From: Sipunculus nudus
Lineage: Eukaryota > Annelida > Sipuncula > Golfingiida > Sipunculidae
Direction of reading: 5' to 3'
DNA length: 64,000 bases
NCBI GenBank assembly: GCA_026874595.1
Contig: CM049321.1
Location: 47,957,797-48,021,796, forward strand
Shown: piece by piece, positions 47,167 to 58,885 of the stretch
How the letters are laid out: the number at the start of each line of letters is the position of its first letter
Position numbering within the stretch: position 1 is the stretch's first letter
Notes under the pieces: generated by a model
What the model saw: the letters and a program-made list of their open reading frames with translations, nothing else
The model's database searches: none
What the model was told of the DNA's origin: nothing
Made by a program: the position numbers and the translations under genes

Positions 47167-50100
47167 TTATCCATTCCAATTATGATTTCCACCACGTTTC
47201 CTGCAATTCTCCAAGTCCACATCCTCGCAGTTGAACGTGACAGGCTGGAGGTCGCCAGTCACATCCTCACATGTTGTGTCACTGGATGAAGCTGTGTATT
47301 GTTTGGTCATCTAGAAAGTGACATGGGAGAGGTCATTTTAAATAATTTCGTAATGGCTTGCCAATATTTGAGCGGAGAGGGGTCAAGGAATTTTGCAATG
47401 GAGGGGTTTATGAACGACAGAAAAAAATATTTTAAACACACAGTATAAGAAAAAAGGAATAAACCTTATACGCAGGAAATCTCCTTAAAGGGGAGTTATA
47501 ACCCTCACCCACCCCCTTTTCTAAATCCGCCCCTGTCTTATTAACATGGTCTTAATAAAGCCAGTTAAAATGTCATGATCGTTTTATATATAGACAGGTA
47601 TAACACAGATGTAACTGTGTACTCAGTGGCATTATGGGCTTAACTATGAAAAAAAAATGTTATGAGTAGCCACCAGTAGAGAAACAAGTTCGTTTTCCAA
47701 ATAGAAAATGCATACATGTATAAGTGTAAGGGAAAAGATAACTTAATATAGTGTATTGGTTCACAATTTTATTTTGTAACGAAGATGTAAGCACTCAATT
47801 ACTGTAAGTGTACAGTCAAATGATTACATAGTGTAGTGTAAAAAAAATCTGAAAGACACTTTGACAAAGAATACCTTGACAAAAATCGATACAATAATAT
47901 AGCTTACAATGATTATGGCTATGGCAAGAATGATTGCACAGCCCTGACTGCATGACAAGGGTGGTTAATTGTATAGCCTTCCATGTCACCATATTTTCCT
48001 AGAACTGTTCATTTAACCCGGATGACCGATAACTATTGTCAGCACATGACCTCCCTTAGGACACACTTGGTACAGTGCCCGACAGTTTAAGACCAGAATC
48101 TATCATTTTAGAGGAGTGGCCACGGAGGAGATGGGTGACAAAATTTGATTGGTACTACCCTCAGATATAATAAAGATATCAAAAGGACAGTATTGTTATT
48201 ATTAACTTCTCCTACCCGTTCATTTTTTTTAAAACTTGTAGGACCGTTTTGCTTCTTGCAAAAACGACAAATGGCGCTTTACTATAATAAAGACTTGCTA
48301 AAATATAATATGCCCAAAGAAAATTTGTAAATTTATATGCGAAAGATTATTTCAAGCTTCTTAAGTCATGTTTAATTAATATAATCAAATTTTTGTGTGA
48401 TACACTATGAACATCTGAAAATTTGGCAATGTCTGACTTTCAGCCATAGAAAACGTAAGATGACCTAAGGTACAGATTAAGGACAGTTCAAGACGAAAAA
48501 ACGTTCATATCAGACGTGTGACCACAGAGGAGTTCCGTGACCAAAATCCAGTGCTGCCATCATTAGTTATAATATAGATTATTTCAATTATCATTATTAT
48601 TATTATTATTCATTATTATTATTGTATAAATTGCCCATATGAACATTACAACATCCATACCTAGTTAAGAATAAGATTTATAATGTGGACATGGCCTCTT
48701 TTCTAACAAAAGAACACTGTATATAAACCTACCGTGAAAGTTTCAGTGGTGTTTTTCATGCAGCAAACCATTTGCGTGAGTTTTTCTTTTTTCTCATCGT
48801 TGAGCCTTTCTTCCATCTTGTTTCTCTTCTCCTCGCAGGCGGCCTGACAATCATCTCCCATCGCTTCACAAGTGGTGTTGATCGGGAATCCCGATCGGGA
48901 GTGGTCACCACACTTGCATCTTAAGCATATAAAATTGGTTTATTTAATTTTAATGCACCCTTTCCATGAATAGGCCTGAAATAGAACCAAACGTTAACTC
49001 GAGTACTCGATAGATCCCCGGTTTGGAGATTTCGTTTGATTAAGGAGGAGGCAGGGGGCTCGCATCCTCTTTTTTGATCTAAAATTTTTAGAAACAGTAC
49101 AATTAGTGTTTCATATTAAAAAACCAGAGCCAGGTTTCGCAAAATGATGCATTTAAGAACTAACCATGTTACACAATTACAGAACCCCGACGTTAAAAGA
49201 AGGAATGATTATTAAAGTTATTTGTATTATTTTTATAATTAAAAAGATTATGATCCTTCATTCTTCGTTACAATTTATATACACCACACCCAGACACTAT
49301 AAGCAGGGGCGGATTTATAGGGGGCGCGGGGGCCATAAAGTCTAGGTGAAAAAATCAAAATATACCAAGTGTATAGAACAGTTACAATTTATGTTTAGCG
49401 TATGATGCATTGAAGCTACCCCAAATTGCACAATTATAAGCTCAATTTTCAAGAAAATTTTACACCTGGGCCTCTTCAGCGAGGGTGCTGAAGATTTTTG
49501 GAGCTGTGCCAAAAGTGGCCTTGAGCGGAATGAGCTGGAACGAGTTTCACGGACACATTGTAAAAGTGAATATAAATTTGCATATTAGGCGAGCGGGCAG
49601 TATAAAGCAGAGGGCTTTACACAATCGAGGCAGCTGAAGGGTGGGATCTCTAGGGCTACGTAGGCCTTAAAATTTATAAGCCCACATGCAAAAATCAGGT
49701 GTTCAGTTCACACCCCAAAAAAAAACGCTCAAAGAATGTCTTTGCCTTTATACATATTTAAACAGCTTTGAATATTGTGAATTAGGGTTTTCGTATTTAC
49801 TTGAATTTGAAAAACTTATCATGGTGTCATTAACGGTTGAAGAATTCCTCTATCGAGTTACCAGTAAAAACATGATATTGCGCTAAGATGAAAAAAAATA
49901 TTAAACATGTCAGTTTTTCTTCTTCTATGGTGTCTATATAAAACAATACAGGGATTTTCATGGTCTGGTTCCTGTGAATTTTATTGGTTGATTTGATTGG
50001 TTTATTTTAGGGCTCATTTCACAATGCCTTCAATTGCTTTAATGCCACACTGTGACACAGTTTTTTTTAAAAAAATGTTGTAGGTTTAGGTTTATGTAAA

Positions 50101-50869
50101 ATGACCATTAACTAAGAGATTATGCTTGCTTTTCCTTTTGCTGGTGGTTTGATATGGACAAGGTAAATTACGTCGTAGATATTTTTGCCAAGGATCTGTC
50201 CATGGTCTGTTGCAAGCACTCTCTTATGAATGAGGATGAAGGTATTTTTATTATAATAACATCGGGATTTTCTATATTACATCAAGGTTGTATAAAATAG
50301 CCGTTGATTGTCGTTAATATATTTGAGCAAATATATGTGGTTCATTCATGATTGTATCATTCTACCTAGGAGGCACCGGGCGAGATTCTATTCGTGCGCC
50401 AACACTTTAATCACTAGGCTACGTTCTATGTTTCCATTTATTATACTGATTAAAGTCCCATTAATTCAGTAACACTATTTGTAGGCAACAACCTTAACGA
50501 TAAAGAATTAAGAATGTGTTCAATTAATTTTCATTTATACTTAAAACACAAACTGAATGTCTCAATTGCAATCAACTCTTTGGTTTATTGTTAAGTTAAA
50601 CACAGCAATGAACTTCGTTTGAATTTTAAATAATGGCAATCTGTATGTTTGGTGTTGCTCATAAGCGCCATTCAATTTCCATATCTATGTTTTTGTTATA
50701 TATATGTTTTTTTTTCAGATGCCAGGTATAAGTCTTCTGTATTACAATACTGATCTGTAACTTACCGGAATCCAGTCTTCCCCATTTCGCCTTTTCTTCG
50801 CCTTCCTCCCCGAGTATGGCCTGCAGGTATATGTGGAATGGAAAAATGTAACCAGTAAATGGTGCACAT
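47167..50869 (-). CDS. Gene C: cysteine-rich family member, signal-peptide region replaced
   Basis: Exon 2 (48,919-48,733, 187 nt) encodes CKCGDHSRSGFPINTTCEAM, GDDCQAACEEKRNKM and MVCCMKNTTETFT, ending ACG|gtagg. Exon 3 (47,310-47,167) encodes MTKQYTASSSDTTCEDVTGD then PVTFNCEDVDLENCRKRGG and a short NHNWNG tail. Exon 1 ends CG|gtaag at 50,766 and its 3' half (RRRKGEMGKTGF) aligns with copies A and D, but the leader half has been replaced: similarity stops at a possible acceptor (cctgcag, near 50,818). An in-frame ATG at 50,869 would give MCTIYWLHFSIPHIPAGHTR, only weakly hydrophobic. That start is a guess; the true first exon may lie elsewhere, or the gene may no longer be secreted. All ten family cysteines are kept. 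Length with this start is 144 residues. Confidence 0.6.
48591..48623. repeat. ATT microsatellite in intron 2 of gene C
   Basis: Short counterpart of the tracts in genes A and D, just 3' of exon 2 on the minus strand. Confidence 0.85.
48930..50760. other. Intron 1 of gene C, otherwise empty
   Basis: About 1.85 kb between exon 1 and exon 2 with no recognisable gene or element. It is longer than the homologous intron of gene A (about 0.7 kb) and matches it only in part, notably around 50,450-50,770 versus 18,540-18,860. Confidence 0.6.
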
Positions 50870-51527
50870 GTGCAAAATATAAAAATAACAGTCAATGCAT
50901 GATCAGTGCACATTTCAACTTATTCTATTACAATCATTATAAAAATCAGATATAAACAATAAAGATGTTCCCGCATTGTAATTTCATGTTTGCAGATATC
51001 ACTTTTAGCTGTTGATTATTATTTATTTTTTTAGAAAATATAATCATTATTAATACTTATGCGGGGAGGATAGCTACGGCCAATGGCCCCAACCCTGATC
51101 TGAACCCGTCTCTCTATTTTATTTGTCTTCGGTCACTCACTCCCTTATCTGGACGACTTTGTCTCTTTCCATAAATTGTTGGGTGAAGGTAACCGTTTCT
51201 ATTTTTATTGCTTACTTAACTGAGTGTTTGTACATCTGCAGATAACCACTTGGCAGGCCAGTGACACACGATTTGCCTGTCGTCAAAAAGGTCACCTGCG
51301 GTTCTGCATGTGTAATCAGCCTGGTCGCTGAGTCATAACACCATGAACCCATGAAAGGCGCACTCGTGAGTGGGTGAAATACGATTGTGGGGCACAGTCA
51401 TTTCCAGCAACCCTACAGAGCGCGGAAACTATTACCCGTCTTTTGTTGAGATTCTTATCACTTTACCCCGGGTTGGAACCCTTCGCTATACCCTTGCAAC
51501 ATAATATAGCCACATACGATGTTGTCT
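50870..51527. other. Short spacer between genes D and C
   Basis: Only about 0.65 kb separates the stop codon of gene D from exon 1 of gene C, so it should hold the 3' end of D and the promoter of C. No clear TATA box or polyadenylation signal was identified. An ORF at 51,374-51,655 (plus) is antisense to D exon 3 and not supported. Confidence 0.45.
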
Positions 51528-54500
51528 TTACCCACCCCAAAACGTTTTTGGTCCCCCTCCGTCTGTCTTTTCGTCTCCATTTCCTCCACCCTTTTCATTA
51601 CCTTTTCCTTGACTTCGTCTTCGGCAGTTCGCCAAGGCCACACCCTCGCAGTTAAACGTGACAGAAGGAAGTTCGCCAGTCACATCCGCGCATGTTGTTA
51701 CGTTAGAGGAGGCCGTGTACTGTCTGATGATCTAGAAAATGGTATAAAAGTGTGACACGAAGATGCTGACGACATTATTTGCTTATAAGGGGAGCTGATC
51801 CTGGATTTTAGATTGATGGGGCGTTTATATAGATCCTCAACTCCAGAACTCCTTTGCATGACCGGATACGAATACGGACACAGTTACCGTTAGAAATAAT
51901 TTTTGAAACATATGCAATGTTACTGCTTGTACGGACAAGAATACAGGGCCGTAAACGGCGATTTCAGATATCTTGGAAAGGCTTGATAAAAATCAATACA
52001 AGCACTTAGTTGTTAAGGCGATGACATGGTAAGGCTTGATTCGAATCAATGCAAGCACTTTTTATGGTGATGATATTGTAAGACTTGATCAGAATTAATA
52101 CAAACATTTAGTTGTTATGGTGATAAAAGGTAAGATTTGATAAGAATCAATGCGAGCACTAAGTTCTTATGGTAGTGATACGATAAGGTTTTATATAAAT
52201 TAATGCAAGCATTCGCTTACGGTGATGATACGGTAAGGCTTTAAAAGGATCAATACATGCACTTAGTTGGTATGGCGTTAATACGGTTAGGCTTGATAAG
52301 AATCAATACAAGCACTTAGTTGATATGGTGATGGTTCGGTAAGCTTTGATAGGATTCAATACAAGCGCTTTGTTGTTATGGTAGTGATACGGTAAGGCTT
52401 TATAAGAATCAATGCAAGCACTTACTTATGGTGATGATATGGTAAGGCTTTATAAGAATCAATACATGCACTTAGTTGGTATGGTGATGAAACGGTAAGT
52501 CTTGATAAGAATCAATACAAGCACTTAGTTGATATTGTGATGACACGGTGAGGCTTGATAAGAATTAATGAGAGGACTTAGTTGTCATGGTAGTGATACG
52601 ATGAGGTTTTATAAAAATCAATGCATGCACTTAGTTGATACGGTGATTAAACGGTAAGCCTTGATAGGAATCAATACAAGCACTTAGTTGTTGTGGTTAT
52701 GATACTGTAACGCTTGATAGGAATTATAGCGACTACTAAGTTGATATGGTAATGGTATTGTAAGGATTGACAAGAACCAGGAAAGCATTTAGGTATTGTG
52801 GCGATGAAATGGTAAGGCTTGACAAGAATCAATACAAGCACTTTGGAATTAATACAAATTTACAATATACCAGCATAGTTTGAACAATGAGATTAAAGTT
52901 AGTTGTAATCCGTTGCCTTTCTTTGTTGGTTTTGTTATACTCATGCAATTCTCTTTTAATGATCACTTGAACTCATTAACTTATTGAACGGTTGTTTAAA
53001 TGAAGTTTACTCGCAAAAAGGATCATATTTTGATTATAATTTTTAAAATCTTTGAAATATTTATCACATCATCGTATTATTATTATTTTTATTATTATTA
53101 TTATTCATTATTATTATTATTAATATTATTATAATCAATATTTAAGTAGTATTATTTTTATTATTACCAGTAGTATTAGTGTTAGTATTAGTATTAATAT
53201 TTATGTTTTTGTAGAAGTAATAGTAGTAGTAGTAGTACCAGAGGTAGTAGTGTAAGTAGTGGTCGAAGGAGTTGTTACATATTAATCATCTGGACATGGC
53301 TTCTTCTATAACAAAAGAATACTGTATATATACATGCCGTGAGAGTTTCAGTGCTGTTTTTCTTGCAGCAAACCATTTGCGTGATTTTTTCTTTTTTCTC
53401 ATCATCGAGTCTTCCTTCCATCTTGTTTCTCTTCTCCTCGCAGGCGGCCTGACAATCATCTCCCATCGCCTCACACGTGGTGTCGATCGGGAATCCCCGT
53501 CTAAAGCGGTCACCACACTTGCACCTTTAAAAATATAGTAGGTTTGTTTTTTTTTATTTAAGAATATAAAAAGGTTTCTTTTTGTCTGATGTATTGATCA
53601 AATATTGAATGACCCCTTGCTCTGTGAAGTGAAATGAGCAACACACCAGGAGCTACGACAGAAAGAAATAAAATGTACAGATTTACTTTTATAATTTGGT
53701 ATATGACCAAATATTGTCCAAGGCGGTCCAGAGTTGAGCGAGTCTGAAAGATTGTTAAAATCCCAATGCCCCTGATATCATTACTAAGTCAGATAATTTG
53801 TAACCAAAAGCATCAAAATGTCCTGAAATCATTCTCATTTATACCTAAAAGTTTAACTGAATGCCAATCACTGGTTGTGGTTCATTTTAACACAACAGTG
53901 AACTTTTCATGATTTTTAACCAGACATTATATGTCTTTACAATGTTGTTTATATTGCTCTTCAGTGCTACCTAGTATGTATTGTTACAGATGTCTCTTTC
54001 ATTTTGTGCAGCAATCTTGCATGTGTTTCTGCAGCGCTAGTATTGTCCGATGCAATGGGAGGCGCGCGAATGGGGCCGGCCCAAGTGTGGGGAGTGACGT
54101 GTAGACAGCGCTCGTGCTGATCAGGAATTTTCTGAGCTGGTCGCGCTGTATGAGCGCGTGTCTTGTATTGTTCTTTTGGCATGTGTATTATGTATTGTTG
54201 GGTTCTTTGGATTGTTCGTGAAATAGAAGTTTCTAGGATTTGGGGATTTGGGGATTTGGGGAGAGAAGCTATAAATTAGGGGCTGTCTTTTGATGCCGAA
54301 GAGAGGAGAGAGAAATATTCCAACGGACACGGAAGAGTGTGATTTTGTGGACCTTTCCGATAATTGCAGCAGTTATAGATCTTCTTCGAAATTTGTAACG
54401 AATTTTATATAGTCTTCAGATTGCCTTTGGGATCACTACCAGAATTTCATTTTTGGAGTACAACAAATTGATTTTGTGATTGAATAGGTCTATTATTCTC

Positions 54501-55077
54501 TGAGAAGATTTATGTGATCTGTTCATCTTGATTATACGTTTTAAAGGACCTGTTGTCGCTGTGACAGTGGTGGTATCCAGGTACTGTACACTTTATTTAT
54601 TATACTATGAAATTGTATTGATTTACTGTTATACTGTTGTTTTACTGTGTAAATGTATTGATTAAGTGTATTGTAATGTTAGGGTTGTTTAAGAATAATT
54701 TATAATTATTTGTTAACAAAAAAAAACAAAAAAATGACTTCTTTATACATTCCCCTAGACATTTCAAGCTGCCTAGTGTTACAGAATCTGATTTTTATTG
54801 AACCAAATTATGCTCGTCACGACTACGTGATCTGTTGTTTTTAGGTTCCGTAACAGTATGTAGAGCGTTACTTTTATTGCTCATCAGTGCCATTCAGTGT
54901 CCCTATTTTTGTTTTTATATAAAGTTGTTAGTAATACTACAGTATGTTACAACACTTATCGGTAATTTACCGGAATCCAGTTTGCTGCGTTCCTCCCATT
55001 TCACGCCTTGGTCTTCCTTCAGTACACAGGACAAGGACAGCCAAGATGGCCAAAAAAACAAACAAAAATCTTCTCAT
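51528..55077 (-). CDS. Gene D: secreted ten-cysteine protein, three exons
   Basis: Exon 1 (55,077-54,971, 107 nt as in gene A) encodes a signal peptide (MRRFLFVFLAILAVLVL...), then RPRREMGGTQQTGF, ending CG|gtaaa. Exon 2 (53,524-53,338, 187 nt) encodes CKCGDRFRRGFPIDTTCEAM, GDDCQAACEEKRNKM and MVCCKKNSTETLT. Exon 3 (51,731-51,528) encodes IIRQYTASSNVTTCADVTGE, SVTFNCEGVALANCRRR and a G/K-rich tail ending KTFWGG. Total 165 residues; all ten cysteines align with A and C. The donor after exon 2 is GC (ACG|gcatgt) instead of GT. Intron 1 holds an 874 bp LTR-like insertion, intron 2 a 53 bp minisatellite and a long ATT tract. Intact frame and shared cysteines suggest a functional secreted protein of unknown role. 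Confidence 0.82.
51970..52850. repeat. ~53 bp minisatellite, about 17 units, intron 2 of gene D
   Basis: Consensus outline: ggtaaggcttgataagaatc, then aatacaagcacttagttg and atatggtgatgatac. Units range from about 50 to 54 bp with many substitutions. Genes A and C lack the array at this intron position. The spacers are not unique, so this is not a CRISPR array. Confidence 0.92.
53073..53240. repeat. ATT and AGT trinucleotide tracts, intron 2 of gene D
   Basis: Interrupted ATT repeats change into TAGTAG-type repeats near 53,215. This is the expanded counterpart of the tracts in genes A and C. Confidence 0.85.
53982..54855. mobile_element. Solo-LTR-like insertion in intron 1 of gene D
   Basis: The same intron of gene A reads continuously from its aatgttg word to tatgtagag, but in D 874 bp intervene. 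The insert begins TGTTACAG and ends CCGTAACA (6 bp inverted ends), and gtatgta occurs on both sides (53,974-53,980 and 54,856-54,862), a likely target duplication with one extra t on the left. Inside are a GC-richer first third and a TATA-like word (gctataaatt, near 54,270). Size and TG...CA ends fit a solo LTR; a 7 bp duplication is long for that, so a DNA transposon cannot be excluded. No coding frame. Confidence 0.55.
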
Positions 55078-55520
55078 GGTTTCTTCTATCCTAAAGAAAA
55101 TATAAAAACAAAGACCTTATAACTGGCTTGTTTGTTCTTAAGAAAACAATAAAAAAACTCTTGCCTCATAATATCCTCTGTCTAAAATAAAGGAAAAAAA
55201 TACAGGCGTACCCCATCATCATTTCTTCTGTCCTAAATAAAACAATAAAACACAACCCTCATAGTCTTTTCTGTCCAAAATAAAACAATAAAACACAGAC
55301 CTCATAGTCTCCTCTGTTCTGAATAAAACAATAAAACACAGATCTTATAGTCTGATCTGTCCTGAAAAAAACAATGAAAACACAGACCTAATGGTTTCAT
55401 CTGTCGAAACTAAAAAAAAATTCTCCTTTGTCTTTGATAAACAACAAAACACAGACCCAACAGTCTCTTATTGTCCTAAACGAAGAAAAAAAAAGATTCT
55501 TTAGTCTCTTCTGGTCGAAA
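55078..55520 (-). repeat. ~43 bp minisatellite upstream of gene D exon 1
   Basis: Same kind of array as at 18,967-19,510. Minus-strand units carry TTTAGGACAGAGGAGACTATG-like text, close to the real exon 1 start CTTTAGGATAGAAGAAACCATG. The short arm of the array nearest the gene is the most similar to the exon. Confidence 0.7.
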
Positions 55521-58010
55521 TCTAGGCGAAATCTGATGACCTATCATGAATTATTATAAATTATAGAGCGTTGACAGGTCGCTTTAGCTATTAGCTCCGC
55601 AAACAAGTGAATATTATTGTGTGAATATATCGAATAAGCTTCTGAATATATATTGAGAACCAATTAAGACAGTAAAGCTTCTGGTGCACAAAAGGTGAGA
55701 TCTTTTTTTTTATTTGTATTCCCGATTTTGGCCGCAAAAACAACTGCCACTGAAAATGGTGATAGTTGTCAACAATGCCACCGTTCCATTGGCTACCTGG
55801 AGAGAAACCATACTAATTCAGTATGTCCAACCTGTCTTCACAAGAGTTGTGCAGCTGCTGAATACTGGATATGGTTCAATAGATAAGGCATAACGCATAA
55901 GAGGAGTGTGGCACGTCTATTCAAAAAGTGGGGTAGTACTTTTGCCCCCGCTTATTGTTCAAAATGAGAATGACCAGGAGCAACAGTTACAACAAAAGTG
56001 ATCTTTGACACTTCTTATCTTACGCAAATAGTGAGATATAAAATGTTTTGGTTAACCTGGGATGCGTGATTAGATCAAAAATCATATGCGAGTGTGACAG
56101 AGAAAAAGCCGGAAGGATGATATAATGAGAAACAGGTAGACGAATTGCCTATAATAATTCCAAAGCAGCCCTTGCCAAAACCGTTTTGAGTTTTAGAAGC
56201 CACCATTTACAATAAAGAAAAAAAAAGAAAAAAAAGGCAAAATAGCGGAAGTAACATGCAATAATTGTCTTGAAAAAGGGCACCGTAAGGTAGAGTGTAC
56301 CAGTCAGATTCGATGCAAAACATGCAGATTAGTAGGCCACAGAGCCAGTGATCCTCAATTGTCCCTTAAAAGCGAGCGACCCAGGGAAACCGCAAATCGG
56401 GGTTTAGCTAATGGATACATCGGAAGTACACTCGGTTAACTACAATGGTAATGCAAAACCGCAAAGACCAGGCTCGGAGGCCACGCTAAGTGATCCCGAA
56501 TAAGACCGAGGTCCTCTTCCCTCTTTAGGATTAGCAACCCCGGCAAAACTCCATTGACAAAAATCCTGAGTCAAGCAAAAGATACAAACGACAAGAACGA
56601 ACGAAAAGCATCAAGGTCGCCGATGAATACCAGCCAAGAACAGAAGAAGCTTCAAGTATCGGATCGGGACCAAACCACCTTCTCATGACGACAGCGCCCC
56701 CTAGCTCAGACTGTGTTCCTAACTGATGAGGCAAGGAAATGTCCCCGGACTACGCAATCGGTTATGAATAGAACTGTGTGCTATTTATGGACAATTTACG
56801 GGTAGCTAGCCTGAATTGTCATAGCACCCGAAACAATACCAGACGTAGAGCTATTTTTTATTAACTGTGCAAGGAAAGAATAAACTTAGCATGTATACAG
56901 GAGACCTATCTTGATGAAAATTTAGAAAAGCAGGTAGAGCTTGAATGGAAAGAAAAAATGTATCACGCACATGGCACTTATCACAGCAAAGGGGTTCCTA
57001 TATTAATAAGTAAAAATTTCAGTTCCCTGGAAGGTTATATCAAATTTGAGTTATGTCAGGATAGGGTTATATTCATATTTTCTTATTTCATGATCAACTT
57101 TACCGGATCTGCAATGCATATGCCCCATGTAATAAGACCGAAAAAAAATTACTTTTTTACAGAATCTTTAAAAAATTATCAGCAAATGGGAGGGTGGTGT
57201 TGAAGAGTTTTTATTAGTTATGGGGAGATTTTAACACAGTGTTAGATAACAAAGTGGACATCATTTCAGGAAATCTATATTACAATAACGAAGTTCTGGC
57301 ATTTAAATCTTTTACGAATACTGCAGGCCTACATGATCTATCGCGGATTGTCCATCAAAGTATAAAGGAATACACTTGGTGTAAATTGCGGCCTTTTATA
57401 GCCTAACGCCTTGATTATATACTCGGAAATGGTTGTGCACTAGAAATATGAAAGACATAAATATTAATGATAAGTTTGATTCCTTCATTTCCAATTACAA
57501 GACGGCTAATATAGAACCATTAAGACTTGTGTAAGCTTGAGATAAAAACGATTGCTTGGAAGTAAAGCAAAGCCAAAGCGATTAAAAATAAAAATGAAAA
57601 AAAACTTTTAAACTTATTTCTAGTTGATCTCTTTAGCGTCAGATAACGATTACTGCTGATATTAAGGAAACTCTTTAAAATGATTCAGATACAAAAAATC
57701 GTTAGAAATAAAAATATCCAAGGAACTCTTTAGTGCTCAAATTCGGCCGCGCGTTAAATGGATGAATAGGGGAGAAGAATAATAAATATTGTTTCTTATC
57801 GGCGGAAAAAACAGAGAGCCGCCCAAAAGTTTATACCATAACTAAAACTACATAACGGTTCTAAATACCTCAAACCAAGATGAAATTAAGAAAAAAGGGC
57901 TTTATAAAGAGCTTTATCAGTCGAATCAATCAATCAGACATGAAGGTGGCTTTGGCGAATTATTTGATAAAATTAATCTTAAAGGTTTATCCGCAGAAGA
58001 AAAGGATAGT

Positions 58011-58885
58011 TTGGATAGGAATTTGTCAGAAGAAGAAGTTAGGGGGGTCCTTAATGATATGAAGACTAATAAGAGTCCGGGAACTGATGGGATAACCAAG
58101 GAATTTTACCAAACATTTTGGGATGACCTTAAAAATGAACTTCTGGAATGCTTCCATGCTTCATTTGAAAAGGGAGAACTTACTGACTCTCAGAAAAGAG
58201 GAATAATTACCTTAATACCAAAAGAGGGTAAAGACGTAACATATATATCAAACTGGCGTCCAGTAACGTTATTAAACGTGGATTATAAAATGTTAGCTAA
58301 ATGTTTAGCCTCTAGGTGTGATAAAGTATTGCAGGAGATCATAAGTCCTGATCAAACTGGTTTTATTAGAGGCCGATATATAGGTGAAAATATAAGAATC
58401 CTGAATGATATTATTCATCATACAACAGAGAAAAATTTATCGGGAGTGTTTATATATGTCGATTTTGAAAAGCGTACGATAAACTAGAATGGGATTTTAT
58501 GGAAAAGGTCTTGCAAGAATTCAATTTTGGATCCGTTTTTCTCAAATGGGTTAGATTATGTTACACTTATATATCAAATACCGTAGTGAACAACGGGTTT
58601 TCTTGTGGATGGTTTCCAATCTCACGCGGAGATCGACAAGGATGCCCACTCTCGTGTGTATTGTTTACTGTATGTGTCGAAATTCTTGCTTACAGACTTA
58701 GAAATAGAAGGGATATCCATGGTATTTTGATTAATGATAGAGAATTTAAACTGACGCAATTCGCAGATGATATTACTATAATCTTGTCTGATGCAATTTC
58801 TTTAAAGGCTCTGTTTAGCGAGCTTGATATATTCAGTAAATATAGTGGATTATGTATAAATAAAGAAAAGACAGTAGGGATGTAG
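58011..58885 (+). pseudogene. LINE reverse transcriptase domain, one frameshift
   Basis: Fingers-palm region of the Tx1-like LINE. The first frame (58,011-58,472) runs through NKSPGTDGI, RGIITLIPKEG, NWRPVTLLNVDYK, DQTGFIRGRYI to VDFEK. A one-base loss at 58,473-58,474 shifts to the frame carrying YDKLEWDFMEKVL, GFPISRGDRQGCPLS-like text and QFADDITIIL. All RT motifs including the FADD aspartates survive. A TAG ends the frame at 58,885. Confidence 0.85.

Larger units (their letters stand above)
37902..48024. repeat. 10.1 kb tandem duplication, copy 2
   Basis: Starts with ccatatcattttctg exactly as at 27,738 and stays colinear to cggatga at 48,024. Beyond that the sequence continues into the intron, exon 2 and exon 1 of gene C, which copy 1 lacks. 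Copy 2 is 41 bp shorter overall through microsatellite and small indel changes. Confidence 0.95.

Noticed and set aside
51970-52850. CRISPR-like array of ~53 bp repeats
   Set aside because: Units are contiguous with no unique spacers, diverged, and lie in a eukaryotic intron. It is a minisatellite.
53965-54330. Gene in the GC-richer part of D intron 1
   Set aside because: The short open frames lie inside the LTR-like insertion and show no domain.
55695-55886. Short cysteine-rich protein gene with leader-like start
   Set aside because: The 63-codon frame has CxxC pairs but lies at the 5' part of the LINE and most likely belongs to its ORF1 region; not listed as a separate gene.
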